A stretch of 64,000 nt of DNA from Synechococcus sp. 8F6 (lineage in GTDB: Bacteria > Cyanobacteriota > Cyanobacteriia > PCC-6307 > Cyanobiaceae). This document shows positions 25,563 to 35,394 of this stretch, in pieces. The notes below the pieces were generated by a model. The model was not told the origin of the DNA, made no database searches, and worked only from the letters and a program-made list of their open reading frames with translations. The stretch's first letter is position 1; every line of letters begins with the position of its first letter. The stretch spans positions 1 through 64,000 of the forward strand of contig NZ_NQKZ01000007.1 of assembly GCF_002252665.1 (NCBI RefSeq), read 5' to 3'. The translations under genes were made by a program, and so were the position numbers.

Positions 25563-27104
25563 ATGCAGGATCCCAGCCCCAACATTAATCCCCTGATGCA
25601 GGTGCAGAAGCTCCCGACTGGGATCGAGGGCTTCGATGACGTGTGCCATGGCGGGCTGCCGATCGGCCGTTCCACCCTGATCAGCGGTACCTCGGGCACC
25701 GGCAAAACGGTGTTTTCGCTCAACTTCCTGTGCAACGGCATTCGCCAGTACAACGAGCCTGGGATCTTTGTCACCTTTGAAGAGTCGCCGCTCGATATCT
25801 TGCGCAACGCCGCCAGTTTTGGTTGGAATCTGCAGGAGATGGTGGAGCAGGATAAGCTTTTCATCCTTGATGCTTCGCCGGATCCGGAGGGTCAAGATGT
25901 GGCGGGCAGCTTTGATCTTTCCGGTCTGATCGAGCGAATCAACTATGCGATTCGCAAATACAAGGCCCGCCGTGTGGCGATTGATTCGATCACGGCTGTG
26001 TTCCAGCAATACGATGCTGTGTCGGTGGTGCGGCGTGAGATTTTTCGGCTGATTGCCCGCCTCAAGGAGATCGGTGTCACCACGTTGATGACCACCGAGC
26101 GTATCGATGAATATGGCCCGATTGCCCGCTACGGCGTTGAGGAGTTTGTTTCCGACAACGTGGTGATTCTGCGCAACGTGTTGGAGGGTGAGCGTCGGCG
26201 GCGCACCTGCGAGATCCTCAAGTTGAGGGGCACCACCCACATGAAGGGGGAATTCCCCTTCACGATGGGAGCCCATGGCATCAGCATCTTCCCGCTGGGG
26301 GCGATGCGTCTCACCCAGCGCAGCTCCAATGTGCGGGTGAGCTCTGGCGTGCCGCGGCTCGATGAGATGTGCGGCGGCGGCTTCTTCAAGGATTCGGTCA
26401 TCCTGGCCACTGGCGCCACCGGCACCGGTAAAACGTTGCTGGTCAGCAAGTTCGTCGAGAACGCCTGCGATAACAAGGAGCGGGCGATCCTATTTGCCTA
26501 CGAGGAATCCCGGGCCCAGCTGCTGCGCAACGCCACCAGCTGGGGGATCGACTTCGAGCAGATGGAGCAGGACGGCCTGCTCAAGATCATCTGTGCCTAT
26601 CCCGAATCCACGGGATTGGAGGACCACCTCCAGATCATCAAGACCGAAATCAGCCAGTTCAAGCCGTCGCGGATGGCGATTGATTCCCTCAGTGCCCTGG
26701 CTCGGGGGGTAAGCCATAACGCCTTCCGCCAGTTTGTGATCGGCGTCACCGGCTACGCCAAGCAGGAGGAGATCGCCGGCTTCTTCACGAACACCTCTGA
26801 GGAGTTCATGGGCAGCCACGCGATCACCGATTCCCACATCTCCACCATCACCGACACGATCCTGCTGCTGCAGTACGTGGAGATTCGCGGTGAGATGGCC
26901 CGCGCCCTCAACGTGTTCAAGATGCGGGGCTCCTGGCACGACAAGGGCATCCGCGAATTCGTGATCACCAGCAACGGGCCGGAGATTAAGGACTCCTTCT
27001 CCAATTTCGAGCGGATCATCTCCGGTGTTCCCCACCGCATCACCACTGATGAGCGCAGTGAGCTCTCGCGGATTGTGCGGGGCGTGGCCGACGACGACCG
27101 CTAA
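25563..27104 (+). CDS. kaiC: circadian clock protein KaiC
   Basis: 513 residues with two RecA-like rings. CI has Walker A GTSGTGKT (42-49) and catalytic glutamates E73/E74. CII has GATGTGKT (284-291) and E314/E315. The phosphorylation sites are conserved: S427 and T428 in DSHISTITD, with T422 matching T426 of Synechococcus elongatus. The C-terminal A-loop and tail for KaiA binding are present (ELSRIVRGV). KaiC is the autokinase, phosphatase and ATPase core of the clock. It closes the kaiABC run, 28 bp after kaiB, and converges on nblS. Confidence 0.98.
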   Translation: MQDPSPNINPLMQVQKLPTGIEGFDDVCHGGLPIGRSTLISGTSGTGKTVFSLNFLCNGIRQYNEPGIFVTFEESPLDILRNAASFGWNLQEMVEQDKLFILDASPDPEGQDVAGSFDLSGLIERINYAIRKYKARRVAIDSITAVFQQYDAVSVVRREIFRLIARLKEIGVTTLMTTERIDEYGPIARYGVEEFVSDNVVILRNVLEGERRRRTCEILKLRGTTHMKGEFPFTMGAHGISIFPLGAMRLTQRSSNVRVSSGVPRLDEMCGGGFFKDSVILATGATGTGKTLLVSKFVENACDNKERAILFAYEESRAQLLRNATSWGIDFEQMEQDGLLKIICAYPESTGLEDHLQIIKTEISQFKPSRMAIDSLSALARGVSHNAFRQFVIGVTGYAKQEEIAGFFTNTSEEFMGSHAITDSHISTITDTILLLQYVEIRGEMARALNVFKMRGSWHDKGIREFVITSNGPEIKDSFSNFERIISGVPHRITTDERSELSRIVRGVADDDR

Positions 27105-27131
27105 GAAAACGACTGCTAAGCGAAGGGTTGA

Positions 27132-29111
27132 TTACAGGGTGACAGCCTGGTCGTAGCGGCGCCGCTCAGCCAAGAGCTGCAGCTCGTCGGTGTCGGAATC
27201 CTCCAGAGGCAGGTCAAACCAGAAGATGGTGCCCACTCCGGGCTCGCTGGCCATGCGCACCTGGGTGCCGTGCTTCTCGAGAATGCCGCGCACGATTGAC
27301 AGGCCCAGCCCCGTGCCTGCCTCGGTGTGCACAGCGTTTTCGACCCGGAAGAAGCGCTCGAAGATGCGCTCCTGGTCGGCTTCGGAGATGCCACATCCGC
27401 TGTCGGCGATCTCGATCCGCAGCCTGGGCAGCGGTGAGGTGAGCTCGCAACTTGGACTCTCGCTGTTCGGGGCCGTGCTCGGGGAGAGCTGGCAGAGGTC
27501 AGGCCACGGGTAGGCCCGCAGCTGCAGTTGTCCGTCCTTGGGGGTGAACTTGAGCGCGTTGCCCACGAGGTTGTCGAACACCTGCAACAGCAGGTCCCAG
27601 TTGCCCAACACCCGGGGCAGCAGGGGGTCGGCATTGAAGGCCAGGGTCACGCCTTTTTCGTCCGCGTTGAGCCGGTAGGTGCGCAGGGTCTGCTCGATGG
27701 CGGGGGCCAGCTCCATGGGTTCGAGGGTCCACACCCGCTCCGACTCCAGGCGGGAGAGGTCGAGCACATCGTTGACGAGTCGGGTGAGGCGATCGGTTTC
27801 GGCATTGGCGATGCCGAGGAATTCCCGTTTTTCCTCCTCGGTGAGCTGGTCGCCCAGGTCGTGGAGGGTTTCCACGTAGCTCTTGATGTTGAACAGCGGC
27901 GTGCGCAGCTCGTGGGACACGTTGCTGATGAAACGGCTCTGGGCCGCGTTGAGTTCCACCTCGCGGGTGAGGTCCTGAATGGTCATGGCGATGCCCTTGA
28001 GGCTTTCGCCGCTGGCATCGCGCACCGACTGCAGCACGATCCGCAGCGTCCGAGATGGTTCGCCAAAGCTGCAGCGCACATCGGTGGTGTCGCGATCGCG
28101 GCAGGTGATGCTGTCCAGGGGGGATTGCAGCTCCATGGCCAGCCGTTCGGGCAGCTCGGCGATCAGGTCATTGCCTTCGAGGTTGCGTCCTTCCCAGCGG
28201 AACAGGCGACGGGCGGTCGGGTTGGCCAGCACGATCGCCCCCTCCGCATCGAGCAGCACGGCGCCATCGGCCATGGTGGCGATCAGCGATTGCTGCTTCA
28301 CCTGGGCAGCGGTGAGCTCTTCGATGTTGGCGGCTTTGTAGTCCTCCAACTGGGAGGCCATGGTGTTGAAGCCCGCCAGCAATTCGCCCAGTTCGCCCCC
28401 CACCGGCAGGGCCAGCCGCGTTTCAAACTTGCCTCCGGCGATCGAGCGCACCCCCTGCAACAACTCCTTCACCGGGCGGGTGATGGTGAGGGCGTTGAAC
28501 ACCGCCCCCAGGATCACCAGCACCCAGATCGAGATGAACACCGCCACGGTGACCTCCCGGGTGAGAGCGGCACTGGCCAGCAGGGTTTCATTGGGGTTGA
28601 TGCCGAGGGCGAGCACCCCGAGGTAGCGCCCCTCGCTCACCATCGGCACGAACACGTCAGTCACCTGGCCGTCTGGGCTGAGGTGCTGGCGGATCAGCGG
28701 GGTGTCGGGCCGTTTCTGAAGGTCGGCGGGCAATTCGAGCCGGCGGCTGAGCAGCAGCTCGCTGCTGCCGGAGCTGGCCCCGATCGGGATGCCCAGGTAG
28801 ATCACCCCTTCGGGGTCGGCGAAGAAGATGTAGCGAAGGCTGCGGCTGGAGCGCCAGAAGCGATCGGCCACCGCCGCCAGCTCGCGGTCGTTGGCCTCGG
28901 CCACCAGCGGCGTGACGTTGGCGGAGAGCAGCAGACCCAGATCGCGGGCATAGCGGGTGTCGCTCATCCGGGCATCCCGCTGGATGCCGTTGAGGGCAAA
29001 GAAGGTGATGCCCGTCATCAGCAGGCTCACCACCAGGGTGGCCACCGCCAGCAGCTTGGTCTGCAGGCTGAATTCCGCCCACCAGCGGCCCAGGGCAGCG
29101 CGCCAGCTCAT
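27132..29111 (-). CDS. nblS: membrane sensor histidine kinase NblS (Hik33/DspA type)
   Basis: 659 residues. There are transmembrane segments at about 19-40 and 187-208 with an extracytoplasmic domain between them, a HAMP at about 209-262, a PAS at about 270-385, HisKA with H400 in SNVSHELRTP, N-box DNLVGNALKF (513-522), and GTGLGLSIV (599-607). A low-complexity Pro- and Ser-rich insert with two cysteines (about 537-562) sits between the N and G1 boxes. This kinase governs high-light, nutrient and phycobilisome responses through RpaB and NblR-type regulators. It overlaps purD by 4 bp and faces kaiC. High-light genes such as hli (62716) are plausible targets. Confidence 0.93.
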   Translation of the reverse strand: MSWRAALGRWWAEFSLQTKLLAVATLVVSLLMTGITFFALNGIQRDARMSDTRYARDLGLLLSANVTPLVAEANDRELAAVADRFWRSSRSLRYIFFADPEGVIYLGIPIGASSGSSELLLSRRLELPADLQKRPDTPLIRQHLSPDGQVTDVFVPMVSEGRYLGVLALGINPNETLLASAALTREVTVAVFISIWVLVILGAVFNALTITRPVKELLQGVRSIAGGKFETRLALPVGGELGELLAGFNTMASQLEDYKAANIEELTAAQVKQQSLIATMADGAVLLDAEGAIVLANPTARRLFRWEGRNLEGNDLIAELPERLAMELQSPLDSITCRDRDTTDVRCSFGEPSRTLRIVLQSVRDASGESLKGIAMTIQDLTREVELNAAQSRFISNVSHELRTPLFNIKSYVETLHDLGDQLTEEEKREFLGIANAETDRLTRLVNDVLDLSRLESERVWTLEPMELAPAIEQTLRTYRLNADEKGVTLAFNADPLLPRVLGNWDLLLQVFDNLVGNALKFTPKDGQLQLRAYPWPDLCQLSPSTAPNSESPSCELTSPLPRLRIEIADSGCGISEADQERIFERFFRVENAVHTEAGTGLGLSIVRGILEKHGTQVRMASEPGVGTIFWFDLPLEDSDTDELQLLAERRRYDQAVTL

Positions 29112-30421
29112 CGGCTGCGCACCTGATGGCCGATGTCGCGCCGGGCGGTCATGCCCTCGAAGTGCACCTGGGCCAGGCCGGCGTAGGCCCGCTCGAAGGC
29201 GCTATCGAAGTCGTCGGCCTGGGCCACCACCGCCAACACCCGCCCGCCGCTGGTGCGGCAGCTGCCGTCTGAGTCGCGGCGGGTGCCGGCGTGGAACAGC
29301 TGCAGCTGGGCGCTGGGCTCCAGCTGGCTGGTGATCGGATCGCCTTGGCGGATGGTGCCGGGGTAGCCCTGGGCGGCGGCGATCACGCAGGCACTGCAGC
29401 CCGCGCTGATCGTCAGCGGTGGGGCTTGGTCGAGGCGGCCGGTGGCGCAGGCCAGCAGCACCTGGGCCAGCTCAGGGCCCAGCAGGGGCATCAGGGTTTC
29501 GCACTCCGGATCGCCAAAACGGCAGTTGAATTCGATCACGCTGGGGCCGCTCTCAGTGAGCATCAGGCCGGCGTAGATGACGCCCCGGTAGTCGATGCCG
29601 CGGGCCCGCAGGGCGGCCACGGTGGGTTCGAGCACCAGGCGACGCACCTCGTTCAGGCCTTGGGCATCGAGCAGTGGCGCCGGCGCGTAGGCCCCCATGC
29701 CGCCGGTGTTGGGGCCTGTGTCGCCCTCGCCGATGCGCTTGTGGTCCTGGGCGGGGGGCAGCAGCACCATCCGCTCGCCGTCGCAGAGGGCAAACACCGA
29801 GACCTCTGGCCCGAAGGTTCGCTCCTCCAGCACCAAGGAGGCCCCGGCTGCGTCAGCGTTGGCGTCGAAACGACCATCAAAGATCTCCGCAACCGCGGCC
29901 GTGGCTTCCTCCAGGGTCTCGGCCACGGTGACCCCCTTGCCCGCCGCCAGGCCATCGGCCTTGACCACCAGGGGCCGGCCTTCGCGCTCCAGGATCTGCA
30001 GAGCCTGCGCGCAGCTGCTGGCAGGCCAGTAGCCGGCGGTGGGGATGCCTGCCTCCAGCATCAGCGCTTTTGCCCAATGCTTGCTGGCCTCCAGCTGGGC
30101 CCCATCGGCCCCCGGCCCGAACACCGGCACCCCCGTGGCCCGCAAGGTGTCGGCCAGGCCGGCGGCCAGCGGGGCTTCCGGGCCGACCACCACCAGCTCA
30201 ATCGCCTGGTCGCGGCAGGCGGAGATCAGGCCGGCCTGATCGGATTCGGCAATCGCCAGCTGCCGGCAGCCGGACAGGTCGGGGGTGCCCCCATTGCCGG
30301 GGGCAATCCACACCGCTTCCACACCGCTGCAGCGCGCCAGCGCCCAGCCCAGGGCATTTTCGCGACCACCGCCACCGATCACCAGGATCTTTGCGGGGGT
30401 TGGGCAGGGGGCGGAGGGCAT
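29108..30421 (-). CDS. purD: phosphoribosylamine-glycine ligase
   Basis: 437 residues with an ATP-grasp fold: ILVIGGGGRENALGWALA, the glycine-rich VVKADGLAAGKGV, DHKRIGEGDTGPNTGGMGAY and FNCRFGDPE. It catalyses the second step of purine synthesis. The stop overlaps the nblS start by 4 bp, giving a purD-nblS transcript. It is divergent from the unknown gene before purC. Confidence 0.96.
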   Translation of the reverse strand: MPSAPCPTPAKILVIGGGGRENALGWALARCSGVEAVWIAPGNGGTPDLSGCRQLAIAESDQAGLISACRDQAIELVVVGPEAPLAAGLADTLRATGVPVFGPGADGAQLEASKHWAKALMLEAGIPTAGYWPASSCAQALQILEREGRPLVVKADGLAAGKGVTVAETLEEATAAVAEIFDGRFDANADAAGASLVLEERTFGPEVSVFALCDGERMVLLPPAQDHKRIGEGDTGPNTGGMGAYAPAPLLDAQGLNEVRRLVLEPTVAALRARGIDYRGVIYAGLMLTESGPSVIEFNCRFGDPECETLMPLLGPELAQVLLACATGRLDQAPPLTISAGCSACVIAAAQGYPGTIRQGDPITSQLEPSAQLQLFHAGTRRDSDGSCRTSGGRVLAVVAQADDFDSAFERAYAGLAQVHFEGMTARRDIGHQVRSR

Positions 30422-30517
30422 GGGGCCGGGTGAGGGGCGAAACTGGGGGTGGATGGGGTGTAGCAGCTCTTCTAGGTTGAAACCTGCTGAGCGGGCCGCC
30501 GCGCCCTGTAGTTCGAC

Positions 30518-31570
30518 ATGCCGGCAAGCGCAACGCCATTCTCCCCCCGAGCCCGGCAGCCCTTTTACCGGCAGCCCGTTTACCGGCAGCCCCTGTACCG
30601 GTTGCGGTGCCTCCAGGGGCGGGTTGCCATCGGCGTGGGTATGGGGTTGGTGGCGCTTGGGGGCGCCCTGCCTGCAGCACTCTGGGCCAAGGCCCCACCA
30701 GCGGCCCCTGATCCGGTCTTGGCGGCTCTGCTGCGCAGCGGTGATCTCAGCGCCCTCAACGGGGCCTGCACCGCCGCCCTTGAACGGGGCGATGGCCTGC
30801 AGTTGCGGCGCCTGCAGCAGCGTTTGCTGACGATCCATCCGGCCCCCCAGCCCCTGGCGGTGGTGCTGGCCAATGCCAACAGCTTGCTGAGCTGTGGAGC
30901 CCCCGATGGGGCCTTGGCGGTGCTCGGCCGCGTGAGCCCTGCGGCAGGGGCCGAGCGGGCGCAGTGGCTGGTGCTGCAGTGGCGCGCCGCCCAGGCGGGT
31001 TTGCACCACCAGCTGGCTGCCGATGCCCTGGAGCGGCTGGCGGCCGGCAACCTGGCGTCTCTGGCATCGCTGGAGCTGCCGGTCGGCCAGCGCCAGGATG
31101 GCACTCCGGTGACGCGCCCGGCCCTGGATCTGCTGGCCAGCCACCTGGAGAGCCTGGGCCAGCGGCAACGGGCGGCCGAGGTGCTGGTCAGCAGTGCCCA
31201 GCCCGGGGCCGCGACGGCGGTCCGTCTCTCGCAGGCGGTGGCTCTGCTGGATGGACTGCCTGCCCCGGAGCAGGATCGCCTGCTGGAGCTGGCTCTTGAG
31301 CAGGCTGCCGCGGCGGGGGCGTGGGGGCTGGTGGCCCAGATCCTCGATCAGCAGCTGGCCCTCGTCAGCAGCACGCCAGAGTCGGCTGCGCGGGTGCGGG
31401 AGCGCCGCTTGCGGCTCAGCGGCGGCATCGACGATGCCTACGGAGAATGGCTGCTGCGCCGCCGCGATCCGGCGGGCTCAGCACGGCAGCTCGAGCTGGA
31501 GCGTCAATTGCGTTCTCCTCGCGCCCCCGGCGGCCATGCTGCACCCCCTACTCCCATATCCCAGCCATGA
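30518..31570 (+). CDS. membrane-anchored helical protein of unknown function, upstream of purC
   Basis: A 350-residue protein. A basic N-terminus with repeated F/VYRQP units is followed by a hydrophobic segment (about 38-58). The rest is Leu-, Ala- and Gln-rich and helical, with TPR-like periodicity. It has no catalytic motif and I did not recognise a family. Its stop overlaps the purC start by 4 bp, which suggests translational coupling with purine synthesis. The tail past residue 330 is low complexity. The start could lie at an internal codon beyond the repeats. Confidence 0.6.
   Translation: MPASATPFSPRARQPFYRQPVYRQPLYRLRCLQGRVAIGVGMGLVALGGALPAALWAKAPPAAPDPVLAALLRSGDLSALNGACTAALERGDGLQLRRLQQRLLTIHPAPQPLAVVLANANSLLSCGAPDGALAVLGRVSPAAGAERAQWLVLQWRAAQAGLHHQLAADALERLAAGNLASLASLELPVGQRQDGTPVTRPALDLLASHLESLGQRQRAAEVLVSSAQPGAATAVRLSQAVALLDGLPAPEQDRLLELALEQAAAAGAWGLVAQILDQQLALVSSTPESAARVRERRLRLSGGIDDAYGEWLLRRRDPAGSARQLELERQLRSPRAPGGHAAPPTPISQP
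30554..30598. repeat. 15-bp tandem repeat, three units, in frame
   Basis: Three units at 30554, 30569 and 30584 (CGGCAGCCCTTTTAC, CGGCAGCCCGTTTAC, CGGCAGCCCCTGTAC). They encode the repeated YRQP of the unknown protein's N-terminus. Confidence 0.85.
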
Positions 31571-32322
31571 CGGCTTACAGCCTCGGTTCACTCCTCTACG
31601 AAGGCAAGGCCAAGCGCGTCTATGCCACCGACCAGCCCGAGGTGGTAGCGGTGGAATACAAGGATGACGCCACGGCCTTCAATGCCCTCAAAAAGGCCCA
31701 GCTGGCTGGCAAGGGTGAGCTCAACTGCAGGATTTCGGCCCTGCTGTTCGAACACCTTGCTTCCCGTGGGGTGCCCACCCATTACTTAGGGGTGGGAGGA
31801 GAGCGCTGGATGCTCTGCCGGCCCGTGCGGGTGATTCCCGTTGAGGTGGTGATCCGCAACATCGCTGCGGGCTCGCTCTGCAAGCAGATGCCGATCGAGC
31901 CCGGCACGGCTCTGGAGCCACCGCTGCTCGATCTCTATTACAAAGACGACGCCTACGGTGATCCCCTGCTCACCGAGGCCCGGTTGGAGCATTTGGGGCT
32001 GGTGACCCCGCAGCAGCGCCGGCGGCTGGAGGATCTGGCGCGTCAGGTCAACCGCGAGCTGTTGGCTCTGTTTGGTTCGCTCGGGCTGCAGTTGGTGGAT
32101 TTCAAGATCGAACTGGGGTTTACCACCACCGGTGAATTGGTGGTGGCTGATGAGATCAGCCCAGACACCTGTCGGCTCTGGGATCGGGGCGTGGCCGATG
32201 CACAGGACCGCATTTTGGACAAGGATCGATTCCGACAGGATTTAGGTGGTGTTGTCGAGGCCTACGGGGAGGTCCTCAAACGGGTCCAAGGGGCCTGTCC
32301 AGAACCCAGGGTCTACGGGTAA
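31567..32322 (+). CDS. purC: phosphoribosylaminoimidazole-succinocarboxamide synthase
   Basis: 251 residues starting [20 protein letters not shown], followed by [29 protein letters not shown] and [12 protein letters not shown]. It joins aspartate to CAIR in purine synthesis. ATG at 31567 overlaps the upstream unknown gene's stop (ATGA). bamA follows after 43 bp. Confidence 0.96.
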   Translation: MTAYSLGSLLYEGKAKRVYATDQPEVVAVEYKDDATAFNALKKAQLAGKGELNCRISALLFEHLASRGVPTHYLGVGGERWMLCRPVRVIPVEVVIRNIAAGSLCKQMPIEPGTALEPPLLDLYYKDDAYGDPLLTEARLEHLGLVTPQQRRRLEDLARQVNRELLALFGSLGLQLVDFKIELGFTTTGELVVADEISPDTCRLWDRGVADAQDRILDKDRFRQDLGGVVEAYGEVLKRVQGACPEPRVYG

Positions 32323-32365
32323 GGTCGACGGCATTTACGGCCCGACCGCGCCGTCCCCCAATCAC

Positions 32366-34531
32366 ATGGCTGGCTTGCTGGGTTTGAAGGCTGCGTGGCC
32401 CCTGGTTGGTGCCGCTCTCCTTTCGGCGACTCCTGCCCTCGCCCAGCCAGCCAGCGAACAGCCCCCTGAATCCAGGCCGGTTTCCGAGCAGCTCGATAAC
32501 CCCCTGGCGGAACCGGCGCCCGCCCCAGCTACCCCTGCCCAGGCCGAACCCGCCCAGCCCGCCGCAAAGGCTGAGCCCAAGGTGTTGATTGCCGAGGTGG
32601 TGATCGAGGGCCTCCAGGGCCATCCCGAGCAGGAGCGGCTCGAGTTGGCCGCCTACGCCGCCATGGCGGCCACCCCCGGCACCCAGGTAACCCGCTCGGA
32701 ACTTCAGACCGACCTGTCGGCGATCTACGCCAGCGGCTGGTTTTCCGATGTGCGCATCCAGCCTGTTGATGGCCCCTTGGGCGTCCGCCTCGTGGTGGTG
32801 GTGGTGGCCAACCCGGTGCTGGAGCAGGTCAAGCTCGATCCCGCCGACCTGAAGCTGCCTGAGCAGGTGGTCAAGGACACCTTTGCGGCGGACTACGGCA
32901 AGACTCTCAACCTCAACACCCTGCAGACCCGCATGCAGGAGCTGCAGCGCTGGTATGCCGACCAGGGCTACTCCCTATCCCGGATCACCGGCCCCAGTCG
33001 GGTGAGTCCGGAAGGGGTGGTGGAGCTGCTGGTGCGTCAGGGCACTGTCGAGGGGGTGGAGGTTCAGTTCCTCAACAAGGAGGGCTCGGCCACCAACGAC
33101 AAGGGCGAGCCGATCCGGGGCAAGACCAAGCCCTGGGTGGTGACCCGAGAGGTCTCCCTGCGGCCCGGTCAGGTGTTCAACCGCCGTGAGCTGGAGGAGG
33201 ACATCAAGCGCATCTATGGCACCGGCCTGTTCAGCGACGTCAAGGTGACGCTCAGGCCGGTGCCGGCCGAGCCCGGCAAGGTTGTGATTGTGCTGGGCAT
33301 CGTCGAGCAGTCCAGCGGTTCCCTCTCCGGTGGCCTGGGGTACAGCCAGAGCCAGGGTGTGTTCGGCCAGATCCAGCTGCAGGACAGCAACTTGTTTGGT
33401 CGCGCCTGGGACCTGGGCACCAACATCTCCTACGGCCAATACGGCGGCCTCGGTGATATCACCTTCACCGACCCCTGGATCAAGGACAACAAGTACCGCA
33501 CCTCGTTCCGGGCTCGCGTCTTCTTCAGTCGGGAAGTTCCCCAGCTTTTTCAAAATGAAAACAATTTTGCCTTGAATGATCAGGATCTTAACGGGCGAGA
33601 TTTTGTTGTTTCCAAAATTGTAGGCAGGGATCTTGACGCTGGCACTACTGAAGTAACTACTAATTTTGACACGGTGGCGCTTCAGAGGATTGGTGCCAAC
33701 GTACAATTTGTGCGCCCGCTCAATGGCGGCAATCCCTACAAGAAAGCGCCCTGGAACTTGATCCTGTCTTTCGGTGGTCAGGAAGTGACACCGATGGACT
33801 TTTCGGGCAGCAAATATTCCTACGGCGTGGTGGGAGCCACCAGCTCTCCGATTACCGTTCCCAGCAACCAGGTGATCTGCCTGGCCTACAACTGCGCTTC
33901 TGAAAACCAGTTGCTGAGCTTCCGCGTGGGTGCTACCTACAGCACCCTCAACGATCCCCGCAATCCCACCAAAGGCAACTTCCTGAGTCTGGGCACCGAG
34001 CAGTTTATTTCCGTTGGAGAAAATTCCCCCACGTTTAACCGTGTGCGGGGCAGCTTCACCCACTACATCCCTGTGGAGTGGTTGAAGATCTTCAAGGGTT
34101 GCCGTCCTAAGCCTGGTGAGACCAAGGATTGCAAACAGGCCCTCGCCTTCCAGGTGTCGGCTGGTTCGTTGATCGGCAGTGAGATTCCGCCTTACGAGGC
34201 TTTCTGTTTGGGGGGTGGCAATTCCGTGCGCGGTTACTACGACTGTGACCTTGGCGTGGGCAAGAGCTTTGCTGAGGCCACGATCGAATACCGCTTCCCG
34301 ATCTTCAGCATCATCAGTGGTGAGATCTTCTTTGACGCCGGCACCACCTTCGGCACCCAGGGCGATATCCAAGGTAATCCGGGTGGTCTGCTGGGTAAAA
34401 AGGGTCAGGGCTATTCCCCGGGGATCGGCGTGATCGTCACCACTCCCGTGGGCCCCCTACGGCTGGAAGCCGCCACCCAGGACTTCACCAGTGACTGGCG
34501 CTTCAACCTCGGCGTCGGCTGGAAGTTTTAG
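32366..34531 (+). CDS. bamA: outer membrane protein assembly factor, Omp85/BamA family
   Basis: 721 residues. A signal peptide (about 1-26, ending ALAQP) is followed by a Pro- and Ala-rich linker (27-70), then POTRA domains at about 75-320 (for example SDLSAIYASGWFSDVRI and KRIYGTGLFSDVKV), and a C-terminal barrel from about 330 ending in FNLGVGWKF. Cyanobacterial Omp85 inserts barrel proteins and is the relative of chloroplast Toc75. Bases 33551-33660 (residues about 396-433) are 40% G+C, far below the surroundings, probably a surface loop. It heads the bamA-lpx-msrA operon. Confidence 0.93.
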   Translation: MAGLLGLKAAWPLVGAALLSATPALAQPASEQPPESRPVSEQLDNPLAEPAPAPATPAQAEPAQPAAKAEPKVLIAEVVIEGLQGHPEQERLELAAYAAMAATPGTQVTRSELQTDLSAIYASGWFSDVRIQPVDGPLGVRLVVVVVANPVLEQVKLDPADLKLPEQVVKDTFAADYGKTLNLNTLQTRMQELQRWYADQGYSLSRITGPSRVSPEGVVELLVRQGTVEGVEVQFLNKEGSATNDKGEPIRGKTKPWVVTREVSLRPGQVFNRRELEEDIKRIYGTGLFSDVKVTLRPVPAEPGKVVIVLGIVEQSSGSLSGGLGYSQSQGVFGQIQLQDSNLFGRAWDLGTNISYGQYGGLGDITFTDPWIKDNKYRTSFRARVFFSREVPQLFQNENNFALNDQDLNGRDFVVSKIVGRDLDAGTTEVTTNFDTVALQRIGANVQFVRPLNGGNPYKKAPWNLILSFGGQEVTPMDFSGSKYSYGVVGATSSPITVPSNQVICLAYNCASENQLLSFRVGATYSTLNDPRNPTKGNFLSLGTEQFISVGENSPTFNRVRGSFTHYIPVEWLKIFKGCRPKPGETKDCKQALAFQVSAGSLIGSEIPPYEAFCLGGGNSVRGYYDCDLGVGKSFAEATIEYRFPIFSIISGEIFFDAGTTFGTQGDIQGNPGGLLGKKGQGYSPGIGVIVTTPVGPLRLEAATQDFTSDWRFNLGVGWKF

Positions 34532-35394
34532 TGGTGCAGTGGCCAGCTGATTACACCGGAGCCTGGACTCTCCAAACCCCGGTGCAGCGCCGCGGTGTGG
34601 GCCTGCATAGCGGCCAGGAGGGCACGGTGCGGCTTCAGGCCTCGGAGCGTCCGGGTTTCTGGGTGGGCTGGCTCGATGCGCCAGAGCTTCCGCTGTGCCG
34701 ATTGGCGCCGGGCCAGGTGAGTGACACCCAGTTGTGCACGGCCTTGCATCTGGGCCCACGCCGGTTGGCCACGGTGGAGCACCTGCTGGCAGCCTTGGCC
34801 GGTATCGGGGTGACCCAGGCCGAGATTCTGGTGAGCGGTGAGGAGATTCCCCTGTTGGATGGATCGGCCCTGCCCTGGGTAGAGGCCTTGGCCGAGGCGG
34901 GGTTGCGGGCCCTGCCGGCCCCCTCTACCGGCGTCGAGCTGGAGGCTCCGCTGACGGTGAGCCATGGCTCCAGCTTTGCCACGGCGTTGCCTTACGCCGG
35001 CCTGCGGCTGGGCGCTGCCATCGAATTCACCGATGCGGCCATCGGGCGCCAGCTGTTTTCTCTGGAGCTCACCCCTGGCACGTTTGTCGATGAGATCGCC
35101 CCGGCCCGCACCTTTGGTCTGCGCTCCCAGGTGGATCAGTTGCGGGCAGCGGGGTTGATTCAGGGGGGCTGTCTTGAGAACGCCCTGGTGTGTGACGGCG
35201 AGACCTGGCTCAACCCGCCGCTGCGGTTTGCCGAGGAACCCGTGCGCCATAAAATCCTGGACTTGTTGGGAGACCTTGCACTCGTCGGCCTACCTCGGGC
35301 CCAGGTGTTCGCTTACCGCGGCTCCCATGGGCTTCACACCTCCCTGGCGGCTGCTTTGGCTGACTTGCCTCCCGCCATTCCCTCTCCCGGTTGA
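34531..35394 (+). CDS. lpxC: UDP-3-O-acyl-N-acetylglucosamine deacetylase
   Basis: 287 residues, the committed step of lipid A synthesis. It has [12 protein letters not shown], the zinc histidine in [50 protein letters not shown], and the second zinc site [13 protein letters not shown]. The start is GTG at 34531, sharing a base with the bamA stop. Confidence 0.93.
   Translation: MVQWPADYTGAWTLQTPVQRRGVGLHSGQEGTVRLQASERPGFWVGWLDAPELPLCRLAPGQVSDTQLCTALHLGPRRLATVEHLLAALAGIGVTQAEILVSGEEIPLLDGSALPWVEALAEAGLRALPAPSTGVELEAPLTVSHGSSFATALPYAGLRLGAAIEFTDAAIGRQLFSLELTPGTFVDEIAPARTFGLRSQVDQLRAAGLIQGGCLENALVCDGETWLNPPLRFAEEPVRHKILDLLGDLALVGLPRAQVFAYRGSHGLHTSLAAALADLPPAIPSPG

Noticed and set aside
27528-29126. 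532-residue frame antisense to nblS
   Set aside because: It is entirely opposite a kinase with clear HisKA and ATPase motifs and shows low-complexity His and Gln runs.
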